Source: Lysobacterales bacterium | Lineage (GTDB): Bacteria > Pseudomonadota > Gammaproteobacteria > Xanthomonadales > SZUA-38 | Length of the DNA stretch: 64,000 nucleotides | Reading direction: 5' to 3' | Assembly: GCA_030065125.1 (NCBI GenBank) | Contig: JASJDM010000002.1 | Span: 186,001 to 250,000 of the forward strand | Shown: piece after piece, positions 42,290 through 50,657 of the stretch | Layout: each line of letters starts with the position of its first letter | Numbering within the stretch: the first letter of the stretch is position 1 | Notes under the pieces: generated by a model | Told to the model about the DNA's origin: nothing | Seen by the model: only the letters and a program-made list of their open reading frames with translations | Database searches by the model: none | Position numbers and translations under genes: made by a program

Positions 42290-43398
42290 TGCGTGTCCTG
42301 GTCTGGAGTAGCAGGAAGTGGCTCCATGGGTGGAGTTACGTCAGCATTCTGTGCGCGATGCCGCAGGTAGTGGTCCATCAGCACCAGCAGCATCATGGCC
42401 TCCGCGATGGGCGTGGCACGAATGCCCACGCAGGGGTCATGCCGTCCCTTGGTCACGACCTCGGCGGGCTGACCGCTGCTGTCCACGCTGCGGCCGGGGA
42501 TTCTAAGGCTGGAGGTCGGCTTGAGCACGATGCTGGCGAGGACATCCTGGCCGCTGGAGATGCCACCAAGGATGCCACCTGCATGGTTGGACAGGAATCC
42601 CTGGGGGGTCATTTCGTCACGGTGCTCCGTCCCGCGCTGGGTCACCGCCTCGAAGCCGGCGCCGATCTCCACACCCTTGACGGCGTTGATGCTCATCATG
42701 GCGTGAGCCAGGTCGGCGTCCAGCTTGCCATACATGGGCTCACCCCAGCCCGCCGGCACGCCGGTGGCCACGACGTTGACGCGGGCTCCCACGGAGTCGC
42801 CGGACTTGCGCAGGGCGTCCATGTAGTTTTCCAACTCCGGCACCAGGTCCGGATCGGGACAGAAGAAAGGATTTTGATTCACCTGGTCCCACTCGAACCG
42901 CTTCGGCGTCAGCGGCCCCAGCTGCGCCACGTACCCGCGCACTTCGATGCCCAGGTGCTGCCGCAGGTACTTGCGGGCGATACCGGCGGCAGCCACCCGC
43001 ATGGTGGTCTCCCGGGCCGACGAGCGCCCTCCCCCGCGATAGTCACGCAGACCGTACTTCATTAAATAGGTGTAGTCGGCATGGCCCGGCCGCATCAGAT
43101 CCTTGATCGCGGAATAATCCCGGGAGCGGGCATCCTGGTTTTCGATCAGCAGGGCAATGGGTGTGCCGGTGGTGCGCCCCTCGAAAACCCCGGAGAGAAT
43201 CTGCACGTCATCCGGCTCCCGGCGCTGGGAGGTGTGACGACTTTTGCCGGTGGCCCGCCGCTGCAGGTCGGGCGTCAGATCCTCCGGTGACAATTCGAGC
43301 CCGGGCGGACAGCCATCCACCACGCAGCCGATGGCCGGACCGTGGCTCTCACCGAAGGTGGTGAGCGTAAACACCTTGCCGAATGAATTACTGGACAT
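42286..43398 (-). CDS. aroC: Chorismate synthase
   Basis: AroC converts EPSP to chorismate with reduced FMN, the last shikimate-pathway step. The 370-residue protein shows the three family signatures: [21 protein letters not shown] near the N-terminus with the catalytic His, [20 protein letters not shown] in the middle, and [28 protein letters not shown] near the C-terminus. It overlaps the end of prmB by 11 bases and asd by four bases, making a prmB-aroC-asd operon. Chorismate feeds tyrA, also in this window, and the trp genes. Confidence 0.97.
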   Translation of the reverse strand: MSSNSFGKVFTLTTFGESHGPAIGCVVDGCPPGLELSPEDLTPDLQRRATGKSRHTSQRREPDDVQILSGVFEGRTTGTPIALLIENQDARSRDYSAIKDLMRPGHADYTYLMKYGLRDYRGGGRSSARETTMRVAAAGIARKYLRQHLGIEVRGYVAQLGPLTPKRFEWDQVNQNPFFCPDPDLVPELENYMDALRKSGDSVGARVNVVATGVPAGWGEPMYGKLDADLAHAMMSINAVKGVEIGAGFEAVTQRGTEHRDEMTPQGFLSNHAGGILGGISSGQDVLASIVLKPTSSLRIPGRSVDSSGQPAEVVTKGRHDPCVGIRATPIAEAMMLLVLMDHYLRHRAQNADVTPPMEPLPATPDQDTQ

Positions 43399-44314
43399 CC
43401 TTTAGCCTCTTGGCGGACTCGCGACGAAACTCCGGCGTCCAGCAAACCAGGTCGCTGTATTCCATTTCCAATACCCCGTGCCCCCCGTGTTCGAACGAGA
43501 GCCACAAAAACGATATGGATGGAAACAGATGCTCCAGCGCCCGGGCCGAGTTGCCGACTTCCAATACGAGCCTGCCATTCTCATTGAGGTAGTCTACGGC
43601 GCTGGCCAGAATCCGCAATGGAATATCCAACCCGTCGGCACCCGATGCCAACCCGGCGGCCGGCTCATGGCGATATTCAGCCGGCAGCTGATCCATCTCG
43701 ACCCGGCCCACGTAAGGCGGATTGGTCAGGATCAGGTCGAAGGTTCCCTGGATGCGGTCGAACAGGTCACTCTCGACCAGGGTGACCCGGTCGGCCACCT
43801 GGTGCTGCGCCACGTTTCGCCGGGCCAGTGCCAGAGCATCCGCACTGAGGTCGGAAGCCACCACCCGGGCGTCATCGCAATACACGGCGGCGGCGATGCC
43901 AATCGATCCGCCACCGGTGCACAGATCCAGGATCCGCGGTTGCGGCGGCAGGCGCTCCGCGACCCAGCCGGACACAATTAACTCCGCAATGGGCGAGCGC
44001 GGCACCAGGGCCTGGGGACCCGCCTCGAAACAGAGACCGGCAAACCAGGCGGTCCGGGTCAGGTAGGCTGCCGGCTGGCGGCACCCGATTCGCTGTTCAA
44101 TCAGGTGCCCGATGGCCTGGGCCTCGGCTTCGGTGACCCGGTGGGCCAGGTGTCCATGATCCAGCATGGGCGGCCAGCCCAGGGCATGACACACCAGCCA
44201 GACGGCTTCGTCCCGGGGATTGTCAGTGCCATGTCCATAATGCAGCCCGGCCTGATCCAGGCGGCGCTCTCCCCAGGCCAGGTAATCGGCTACAGTTTCT
44301 AAAGACTCGCTCAC
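43388..44314 (-). CDS. prmB: Ribosomal protein L3 N5-glutamine methyltransferase
   Basis: PrmB methylates a glutamine of ribosomal protein L3. The 308-residue SAM enzyme carries [18 protein letters not shown] (SAM motif I), [17 protein letters not shown], and the N5-glutamine methyltransferase signature [25 protein letters not shown] is the HemK/PrmB block. Placement upstream of aroC, and the N-terminal helical domain with LPxSPI-like [10 protein letters not shown], separate PrmB from PrmC. GTG 44314 is the start. A TATACT (44351-44356 on the minus strand) could be its -10. Confidence 0.93.
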   Translation of the reverse strand: MSESLETVADYLAWGERRLDQAGLHYGHGTDNPRDEAVWLVCHALGWPPMLDHGHLAHRVTEAEAQAIGHLIEQRIGCRQPAAYLTRTAWFAGLCFEAGPQALVPRSPIAELIVSGWVAERLPPQPRILDLCTGGGSIGIAAAVYCDDARVVASDLSADALALARRNVAQHQVADRVTLVESDLFDRIQGTFDLILTNPPYVGRVEMDQLPAEYRHEPAAGLASGADGLDIPLRILASAVDYLNENGRLVLEVGNSARALEHLFPSISFLWLSFEHGGHGVLEMEYSDLVCWTPEFRRESAKRLKDVQ

Positions 44315-44441
44315 GGCGTTGAGGATTCAGGGCTCCGCAAAAAGCGCGCAAGTATAGCGGGCCTGAGGTCAGGTTACACGGGTCACCGTGGCGTCGTTGA
44401 TAAGGCATCATTCCGCCCCAAGATCCCGACCTTCGGATCGG

Positions 44442-44454
44442 TATAATGCGCGGA
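44442..44454 (+). promoter_or_regulatory. Perfect -10 element for a possibly leaderless SCO mRNA
   Basis: TATAAT (44442-44447) ends six bases before the ATG at 44454. Initiation seven bases past a -10 would fall on the A of the ATG, giving a leaderless mRNA; no Shine-Dalgarno sequence is visible. No convincing -35 is present. Confidence 0.5.
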
Positions 44455-45110
44455 TGAGTTCGTCGGATCAGAAAAGGGTTTTCATCAATCCCGTGACCAT
44501 CGTTTTCGCGGCGGCATTTGCCGCTGCCGGAGCTGCCGCCGGCGCGTGGTTGCTGAAAAAACCTGAAGCAGACGCCCCGGCTCTGCAGGCCGCGCTGCTG
44601 TATCCCGAACCGCGCGTGCTGGCCGACTTTGCCCTGCAGGATGCCGAGGGCGCAAACTTTGATCTGCAGCGCTTCACCGAACAGTGGGACCTGGTGTTTT
44701 TTGGCTTCACCCACTGCCCCGACATCTGTCCCAACACCATGAATGAGCTGAAGGCCGTCCAGCAGCTGCTCCAGGAGTCTGAGTCAGCGCCCCGGGTCAA
44801 TGTCACCTTCATCTCCGTGGATCCGGAACGAGACAGCCCCCGGCACCTGGCCACCTACGTCAACTACTTCGACCCGGGGTTCCAGGCCGCCACCGGCCCC
44901 GAGGCCCAGCTGCGGGCACTGACCTACCAGATGGGCGTGCTCTATGACATTGAAGAACACGAGCCCGGAGACATGAGTTACCAGGTCGATCACAGCGCCT
45001 CTATCCTGGTCATCGACCCTGCGGGCCGCCTGGCCGGCCAGTTTCCGGCGCCCCATGATCCCGTGGCCATCGCCGCCGATCTCATCCAGCTGATCGACCA
45101 GCGTTCATGA
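44454..45110 (+). CDS. SCO1/SenC family copper-binding protein
   Basis: SCO proteins deliver copper to cytochrome oxidase or act as thiol-disulfide reductases. The 218-residue product has an N-terminal membrane anchor (about residues 11-33, TIVFAAAFAAAGAAAGAWLL), a thioredoxin-like domain with the copper-ligand cysteines in FFGFTHCPDICPNTM, and the third ligand, a histidine, in SYQVDHSASILVIDP. FISVDPERDSPRHLATY is a further family block. No oxidase genes are nearby. psd starts four bases before the stop (ATGA), so the two are coupled. Confidence 0.92.
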   Translation: MSSSDQKRVFINPVTIVFAAAFAAAGAAAGAWLLKKPEADAPALQAALLYPEPRVLADFALQDAEGANFDLQRFTEQWDLVFFGFTHCPDICPNTMNELKAVQQLLQESESAPRVNVTFISVDPERDSPRHLATYVNYFDPGFQAATGPEAQLRALTYQMGVLYDIEEHEPGDMSYQVDHSASILVIDPAGRLAGQFPAPHDPVAIAADLIQLIDQRS

Positions 45111-46051
45111 GCCTGGCCCAGCGGTGCTACGTGGCGCTGCAATACCTGCTGCCCCATCACCTGCTGTCCTGGCTGGTGTATCACGCCACCCGCTGGACCT
45201 GGAGGCCTTGGAAACAGCTGCTGATTCGGCTGGCCGTCCGTGTCTTCCGCATTGATCTTTCCCAGGCTGATCCTCCCGACACCACCTGCTACCGATCGTT
45301 CAACGAATTCTTTACCCGCCCGCTGAAACCCGGCGCCCGGCCCATGGCGGAGGACCCGGACTGCATCCTGTGTCCGGCCGATGGCGTGATCAGCCAGATC
45401 GGCGCCATTGACGGTGACCAGATCCTCCAGGCCAAGGGGCATCATTTCACCCTGGCACAACTGCTGGCCGACGACGCGGTCAGCGCAGAATTTGCGGGGG
45501 GCAGCTACGCCACCGTATACCTGTCGCCCCGGGACTATCATCGGGTGCACATGCCGCTGTCCGGGGAACTGCGTCAGACCACCTATGTACCCGGCCGGCT
45601 GTACAGCGTCGCGCCGGTTACTGTTGACGCCATCCCCGGGCTGTTTGCCCGAAACGAGCGCTTCGTATCCCGCTTCGACTCACCGGCCGGCCCCATGGCG
45701 GTCATCCTGGTCGGAGCGGTCATGGTGTCTTCCATGGACTGTGTGTGGTGCGGAACGGTCCGGCCCGGGCGTAAGGTGCGCCGCCAGCAGGAGTCCGGCG
45801 TAACCCTGGACCGCGGCGAGGAAATGGGGCGCTTCAACATGGGATCAACGGTGATCCTGCTGTTCGGTCCCGACGCGGTGAGCTGGGACGAGGCACTGCA
45901 GTCCGGCACAGCAGTGCGGATGGGTCAGACCCTGGGCCGCCGGCTCGTTGATAGCCCCGATCGAACCCGCGAGGCTCCGGCCGGTCCAACCCCGGAATCA
46001 GAGGCCAATGGAGACGCGCCCGGGCCTGCAGAAGGAGAGGCATCCAGCTGA
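45107..46051 (+). CDS. psd: Phosphatidylserine decarboxylase proenzyme
   Basis: Psd makes phosphatidylethanolamine at the inner membrane and uses a pyruvoyl group formed by self-cleavage. The 314-residue proenzyme has the cleavage motif in GRFNMGSTVILLF (Gly-Ser, with MGST in place of the LGST of E. coli), plus the charge-relay residues in PADGVISQIG and YLSPRDYHRVHMP. The last 30 residues (after TLGRRLVDSP) form a Pro/Glu/Ala-rich extension beyond the usual end. It overlaps the SCO gene. Confidence 0.96.
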   Translation: MSLAQRCYVALQYLLPHHLLSWLVYHATRWTWRPWKQLLIRLAVRVFRIDLSQADPPDTTCYRSFNEFFTRPLKPGARPMAEDPDCILCPADGVISQIGAIDGDQILQAKGHHFTLAQLLADDAVSAEFAGGSYATVYLSPRDYHRVHMPLSGELRQTTYVPGRLYSVAPVTVDAIPGLFARNERFVSRFDSPAGPMAVILVGAVMVSSMDCVWCGTVRPGRKVRRQQESGVTLDRGEEMGRFNMGSTVILLFGPDAVSWDEALQSGTAVRMGQTLGRRLVDSPDRTREAPAGPTPESEANGDAPGPAEGEASS

Positions 46052-46071
46052 ATCAGCTCAGTTGAAATACT

Positions 46072-47004
46072 ATGGACCAGCGAGCCAAATTTTCTCACCC
46101 GGAGTTCACCGCCGACGGCACCCAGCGCGCCTGGGTAGACCCGGTCGGCCTCGACACCCTGTGGTTCAACACCGGCACCCTTTGCAACCTGACCTGCGCC
46201 AACTGCTACATCGAGTCCAGCCCCAGCAACGATCGACTGGTGTACCTGACCCTGGCCGAGGTCGAGGGCTACCTGGACGAGCTGTCGGCCAGTGAACCCC
46301 GCTGCCGCCTGATCGGCTTCACCGGCGGCGAGCCATTCATGAACCCCGACCTGCCAGCCATGCTGGCTGAATCGCTCTCCCGGGGCTGGGAAGCCATCGT
46401 GCTGACCAACGCCATGCGACCGATGATGAAGCGGCAGCGCGAACTGCTGGCCCTGCATCATCAGCATGGATCCCGGCTCGAGGTTCGGGTTTCCCTGGAT
46501 CACTTTTCCGCCGCCGGCCACGAATTCGAGCGCGGAGCTAAAAGCTGGGACCCCACAATTACCGGACTGAAGTGGCTCGCCGGGCATGGATTCAATCTCA
46601 CCGTCGCCGGACGCACCTACTGGGAGGGAGAGGATGAGTCGTCGCTGCGGGCAGGCTATGCCGAACTGTTCCGTTCGCTGAACATCCGTCTCGACACGGA
46701 CGACCCCGCCCGGCTGGTGCTGTTCCCGGAAATGGACCCTCACGCGGAGGTGCCGGAAATCACCACGGATTGCTGGCAGATCCTGGGAAAATCCCCGGAC
46801 CAGGTCATGTGCGCCAGCTCCCGGATGGTGGTAAAGCGCAAGGGTGCCCGAAAGCCGGCCGTGGTGGCGTGCACACTGCTGCCCTATGAAAATGAGTTTG
46901 AACTGGGGGAAACTCTGGCCGAGGCCAGGGTGTCTGTATCTTTGAATCATCCCCACTGTGCGCGCTTCTGCGTGTTGGGGGGCGGCTCCTGTTCGATAGG
47001 ATAG
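46072..47004 (+). CDS. Radical SAM protein with C-terminal cysteines
   Basis: A 310-residue radical SAM enzyme. The [4Fe-4S] cysteines are C38, C42 and C45 in CNLTCANCYIES, and IGFTGGEPFMNPD is the SAM-binding GGE motif. TNAMRPMMKR and RVSLDHFSAAGHEFERG follow the core strands. Further cysteines occur late (CASSRM, VVACTLL, and HCARFCVLGGGSC at the end), as in proteins with a second, SPASM-like cluster. Substrate is unknown; peptide or small-molecule modification are both possible. It follows psd by 20 bases and precedes a secreted-protein gene by four bases. Confidence 0.85.
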   Translation: MDQRAKFSHPEFTADGTQRAWVDPVGLDTLWFNTGTLCNLTCANCYIESSPSNDRLVYLTLAEVEGYLDELSASEPRCRLIGFTGGEPFMNPDLPAMLAESLSRGWEAIVLTNAMRPMMKRQRELLALHHQHGSRLEVRVSLDHFSAAGHEFERGAKSWDPTITGLKWLAGHGFNLTVAGRTYWEGEDESSLRAGYAELFRSLNIRLDTDDPARLVLFPEMDPHAEVPEITTDCWQILGKSPDQVMCASSRMVVKRKGARKPAVVACTLLPYENEFELGETLAEARVSVSLNHPHCARFCVLGGGSCSIG

Positions 47005-47008
47005 CGTT

Positions 47009-47689
47009 TTGTACAAACTCAAGCTGGCCATCACCCCCGTCATCATCGCGGCCTTTTGCCTGCTGACCGCCTCAGGGCCCGGTGCTGCGGCGGCCGACGC
47101 CACCCTGGCCCAGCTGGCCGCCCGGGCAGACGTGATCGCGCTGGTCCGGGTGATGGAAACCGATTACGAGAAAATCCGGTCATTCCCTTCCAGCGGCTGG
47201 GCCCTGCTCAAAGTACTGATACCTTATAAAGGGGTGGCCCGGGATGACATTCTCGAAGTCACGGAAAAGGGTCTGCGTGACAGTGCCTGCTACTATCCGG
47301 AGCTCGGTGTATGGCAGTTTGAGGGGGATCGGTTTCTGGTGTTTCTACGGGCCGGAGACAAAGACACCTACCGAGGCAACGCACCGGGCTGCCGGATCCC
47401 GGTACTGGTGACCCAGGACAACAGCTACGCCATTCGCGCGCCCTTGCCTGGCCTGACGCTGGACCCGGATCGCGTCATCGACGTGGAATACGCCGACCCG
47501 GCGGCTTACGTGGACGCGGGAGATTTCACCCGGGCCCAGATACGGGAACTGGAACAGGTCTACCTGGCCAGGCCGGTGGAAGATCGGGACCCCTTTGCGC
47601 CGCCCCAGAAGAAGTACGTTTACACCCAGGGAATTCCGCTGAGCCAGCTGCGGGACATGCTGCAGCTGGACGCGACGTCACCAGAATGA
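47009..47689 (+). CDS. Hypothetical secreted protein
   Basis: A 226-residue protein of unknown function. It starts at TTG 47009, with AGGA seven bases upstream. LAITPVIIAAFCLLTASGPGAAAA is a signal peptide. The mature domain starts with the block LAARADVIALVRVMETD and has conserved-looking WALLKVLIPYKG, CYYPELG and GDRFLVFLR, a pattern I have seen in small secreted domains of unknown role (NTR/TIMP-like sandwich is one possibility). Cysteines in CYYPELG and GCRIPVL could form a disulfide. It ends the SCO-psd-radical SAM run, 36 bases before the palindromic array. Confidence 0.65.
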   Translation: MYKLKLAITPVIIAAFCLLTASGPGAAAADATLAQLAARADVIALVRVMETDYEKIRSFPSSGWALLKVLIPYKGVARDDILEVTEKGLRDSACYYPELGVWQFEGDRFLVFLRAGDKDTYRGNAPGCRIPVLVTQDNSYAIRAPLPGLTLDPDRVIDVEYADPAAYVDAGDFTRAQIRELEQVYLARPVEDRDPFAPPQKKYVYTQGIPLSQLRDMLQLDATSPE

Positions 47690-47725
47690 TCGTCACTGCG
47701 TCCTTCCGGGATTGGAGGGTGATCA

Positions 47726-48030
47726 GTGAACGCAAGCTCCGCTTGCTGGTGAACGGGCGCTCTGCGCCCTGGTGAACGCGCTGACGGGCTGGTGAACGGC
47801 GGCCGACGCCGCCTCGTGAATGCGCGCTACGCGAATAATTGTCTTTTCTCGCTGGCAAAGCCAGCGAACCGCCACTGGCGCGAAGCGCGTTTACCAGGCC
47901 GCGGTAGCGGCCGTTCACCAGCTCGCGCAGCGAGCGTTCACCAGCGCCCAAGGGGCGCGTTGAGAGAAGCGAGCCTGCACCAGCGCCCGCAGGGCGCATT
48001 CACCAGCTTACGAAGCAAGCGTTCACTCAG
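47726..48030. repeat. Inverted array of palindromic units with a GTGAACG / CGTTCACCAG connector
   Basis: About a dozen units with a period of 20-24 bases. In the left half (47726-47833) each unit reads GTGAACG then a short stem-loop; in the right half (about 47849-48030) each reads a stem-loop then the reverse complement GTTCACCAG. Stems differ from unit to unit but pair: GCAAGC/GCTTGC (47732-47746), GGGCGC/GCGCCC (47755-47769), GGCGGC/GCCGCC (47798-47813), CGCTGGC/GCCAGCG (47850-47866), GGCCGC/GCGGCC (47897-47912), GCTCGC/GCGAGC (47921-47935), GCGCCC/GGGCGC (47944-47958 and 47983-47997). The outer units mirror each other. The 391-base gap 47690-48080 holds only this array and a terminator. 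Confidence 0.85.
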
Positions 48031-48057
48031 AAAAAAGGCCGGCGATTGCCGGCCTTT
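48031..48057 (-). terminator. Intrinsic terminator of the CsgG-like gene
   Basis: On the minus strand GGCCGGC and GCCGGCC (48037-48054, loop AATC) are followed by six T, 24 bases after the stop of the minus-strand gene. Confidence 0.88.
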
Positions 48058-48080
48058 CACGTCAGTCAATGTCAACGCCG

Positions 48081-48794
48081 TCAGCCGTCCAGGTCCAGGG
48101 CCGAACGATTGCTCTCGCGCCGACGCTCTTCACGGTCGTCGAACTTCTTCATGCAGCGGCTGGTCTGTTTGACCATGGCGCATTCCAGGTAGTCGGAAAT
48201 CTCCACCAGTGCACCACGAATGGCTTTACCGGCCGGGGTTTTCTTCTGGTCGGCCAGGTTGCCGCCAAAACCGCCCCGATAGGCGCTGATGCGGAAACCA
48301 CCGCCCTTGCTGCGGCCTTCAACGGTGCGTACAAAGTCAATTTCACCGGTGGTGGAGTTGACCACCCGCAGGTCCACGGCGATATACGCTTCCGACTTGT
48401 TGCCACCCACGGATATGCCTTTGAAGCTCAGGCCGCCACCGGAATCCGCCGTGTTTTCCTCGTAAGCCGTGACCGTTCCCAGCACGAGGTATTGCGCTCC
48501 GGTCAGTTTGCCAATCTTGGCGCCCGTACCCGAGGCAACCCGTCCGGAAGCCGCCAGATTCTGCTCTTCCATGACCGACTGCAGCTTGGAGCGCTCAACC
48601 ACGCGGAACGCCTTGGTGGCTGCCAGCTCATTGGCCAGCATGCCCGACAGTTCCCAGCCGACACCGGCGCGCCACCAGCTCGCATACGTCTCATTCTTGA
48701 ACTCAGCAACGCCGACCACCGGCTTCTCGCCCTTGGCCCAGGCCGCTCCGGCCAGGAACATCGACATCACTACCAATAACAATACCCGCTTCAT
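48081..48794 (-). CDS. CsgG/HfaB-like secreted protein
   Basis: A 237-residue protein starting at ATG 48794 (ribosome site GAGGG). MKRVLLLVVMSMFLAGAAWA is a signal peptide without the lipobox cysteine seen in CsgG itself. PVVGVAEFKNET, GWELSGMLANELAATKAFRVVERSKLQSVMEEQ and KIGKLTGAQYLVLGTVTAYEE are the CsgG-family blocks; AYIAVDLRVVNSTTGEI follows. CsgG forms an outer-membrane secretion pore for curli; relatives serve other envelope roles. No curli subunit genes (csgA, csgB, csgE, csgF) are nearby, so curli export is not implied. The C-terminus is strongly charged. Confidence 0.82.
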   Translation of the reverse strand: MKRVLLLVVMSMFLAGAAWAKGEKPVVGVAEFKNETYASWWRAGVGWELSGMLANELAATKAFRVVERSKLQSVMEEQNLAASGRVASGTGAKIGKLTGAQYLVLGTVTAYEENTADSGGGLSFKGISVGGNKSEAYIAVDLRVVNSTTGEIDFVRTVEGRSKGGGFRISAYRGGFGGNLADQKKTPAGKAIRGALVEISDYLECAMVKQTSRCMKKFDDREERRRESNRSALDLDG

Positions 48795-49036
48795 AACATC
48801 ACCCTCGTTCTCGCCCATTTTCAATTGCGTACAAGAATTCCCTGCCGCTTCGCGTCTTGCCGTTCCGGATCTGTGTTGGGTCCGTTGGCCGAATTCTGGC
48901 AAGCTGTCAGAAATCGGCCCGCGACTCCCCCAAGTCCGGCCAAAATTTGCTCAATCATTCTAGCCCCGCCGCTGTGAACCATCCAGTTCTGGGTGTCAGC
49001 GGCTGGCCAGAGGCATTGTAGGAGAACATCGACAAA

Positions 49037-50119
49037 ATGCTCGAAGAATTGAGGGCGCGACTCTCCAAAGTCGATCAGCAGATCCTGGAACTGATTGCCC
49101 AGCGCCAGTCCCTGGTGCAGGAAATCGGCGCCACCAAACAGAGCGCAGGCATTCCGACCCGGGACTTTGCGCGGGAAAAACGGGTCATCGACAACGCCCG
49201 GGCCCATGCGGAAAAACTGGGGCTGCCCCTGGCCATGGCCGAGGACATCATGCACCGCCTGATCGAGGTATCGCTGCAGCGCCAGGAGCAGGACCGCATC
49301 GCCCGGAGCACCCTGGGGACCGATCAGAAAGCGCTGGTATTCGGTGGCGCCGGCAAGATGGGCGTCTGGCTCAGCGATTTCCTGGCGTCCCAGGGTTTTG
49401 CCGTCGAGATCGTCGACCTATCAGACCAGCCTTCCCCCTTCGTACGCTGTGATGACTGGCAATCCCGCGTGGACGAGTTCGACCTGCTGGCGGTGTGCGC
49501 GCCGATCACCGCGTCGGCCAGCATCCTGGGCGAAATGGTGCGGCTCAAGCCGCGCGGGCTGATTTTCGACATTGCCTCCATCAAGAGCCCGCTGCGGCAG
49601 TCTCTGCGGGCTCTGAGTGATGCGGGCTGCCGGGTCACCTCCATCCACCCGATGTTCGGCCCCGACACCCAGCTGCTGTCGGGACGTCACGTGATCTTCT
49701 GCGACGTGGACAACCCCGCCGCCATGGCCGCCGCCAAGGCCCTGTTCGACGGCACCATGGCGGAGCAGGTGGAGATGGGGCTGGAAGACCATGATCGCAT
49801 GGTGGCTTACGTGCTGGGGCTGTCCCACGCCCTCAATATCGCCTTTTTTACCGCCCTGCGTGAATCGGGCGAGGCCGCCGGTCACCTGGCTGAACTGTCC
49901 AGTACCACCTTCGACGCCCAGCTGGCGGTGGCCCGGGCCGTTTCCCGGGACAATCCCTACATGTACTTCGAGATCCAGAGCCTGAACGACTACCGCCAGG
50001 CACCGCTGCATTCGCTGCAGGATGCCCTGGGGCGGATCCACGAGTTGATCCAGCGGGATGATCGCGAAGGTTTTGCCCGGCTGATGCAGCTGGGTGAGCA
50101 GTATCTGGCCAATCGTTAG
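49037..50119 (+). CDS. tyrA: Bifunctional chorismate mutase / prephenate dehydrogenase (T-protein)
   Basis: This enzyme turns chorismate into prephenate and then 4-hydroxyphenylpyruvate for tyrosine. The 360-residue protein joins an AroQ chorismate mutase (1-85, ELRARLSKVDQQILELIAQRQSLVQEIG with catalytic Arg/Lys residues) to a TyrA dehydrogenase (about 95-360) whose NAD fold starts LVFGGAGKMGVWLSDFL. SIHPMFGPDTQLLSGRHVIFCD carries the catalytic histidine. The fusion is characteristic of some gammaproteobacteria. The E. coli protein has 373 residues. Confidence 0.96.
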   Translation: MLEELRARLSKVDQQILELIAQRQSLVQEIGATKQSAGIPTRDFAREKRVIDNARAHAEKLGLPLAMAEDIMHRLIEVSLQRQEQDRIARSTLGTDQKALVFGGAGKMGVWLSDFLASQGFAVEIVDLSDQPSPFVRCDDWQSRVDEFDLLAVCAPITASASILGEMVRLKPRGLIFDIASIKSPLRQSLRALSDAGCRVTSIHPMFGPDTQLLSGRHVIFCDVDNPAAMAAAKALFDGTMAEQVEMGLEDHDRMVAYVLGLSHALNIAFFTALRESGEAAGHLAELSSTTFDAQLAVARAVSRDNPYMYFEIQSLNDYRQAPLHSLQDALGRIHELIQRDDREGFARLMQLGEQYLANR

Positions 50120-50228
50120 CGGATTTGACCAGCCTGGAGATGGCTGCAGGCCACGCAAACCAGGCTAAACCATTGAATTTGATGACCCTGGCACGAGAAT
50201 TGCTTCGTTTCGTGCAAAGGAGAAGAGA

Positions 50229-50453
50229 ATGAGCAAGAACATGGGTCAAGGCACTGCGGGCAATGTCATCGCCGCGCTGGCCAGTTTTTTTATTCCCGGC
50301 CTGGGGCAGCTGCTGCAGGGCCGCTTCCTGCTGGCGCTGGTGCAGTTCGTGCTGGCCGCCGTGCTGTGGGTGTTCCTGCTGGGCTGGATCATTCACCTGT
50401 GGTCGATTTTGAGCGCAGCGCTGTACCAACCGCCTTACACTCGACGCGGCTAG
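50229..50453 (+). CDS. Small membrane protein
   Basis: A 74-residue protein with an excellent ribosome site (AAAGGAGAAGAG) before ATG 50229. It has two hydrophobic stretches (about 11-28 and 33-58) separated by GLGQLLQGR. The FIPGLGQLLQGRFLLAL motif resembles short bacterial proteins with TM2-like or DUF5683-like hairpins, but I cannot name the family. No functional context: tyrA is upstream and a pseudopilin gene downstream. Confidence 0.7.
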   Translation: MSKNMGQGTAGNVIAALASFFIPGLGQLLQGRFLLALVQFVLAAVLWVFLLGWIIHLWSILSAALYQPPYTRRG

Positions 50454-50657
50454 CCTGAGTCGGCCGGCGGCCGGCTCGCCCCCCACCTGTTTTGCCGGGC
50501 TCCAGTCGGGGCAAACCACCCCTGGGCCCGGCTGAGACCAAACGCAAAACAATGTTTCATTTCAATTCAAAGACTTAAACCGGGAAGCCCCTGGACCCTA
50601 TACTGACTGGCAGCAGCGGTTGGGCAGCAGGCATTGCGTGTCCAACCGCGGGGAAAA

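Noticed and set aside
47726..48030. CRISPR array or integron attC sites
   Set aside because: The conserved connector is only 7-10 bases and the variable parts are self-complementary stems rather than unique spacers; no cas genes, integrase or attC core sites are present.
47526..48172. Reading frames through the palindromic array
   Set aside because: They arise from the repeats and translate into LVNAR-like low-complexity peptides on several frames; they have no start signals.
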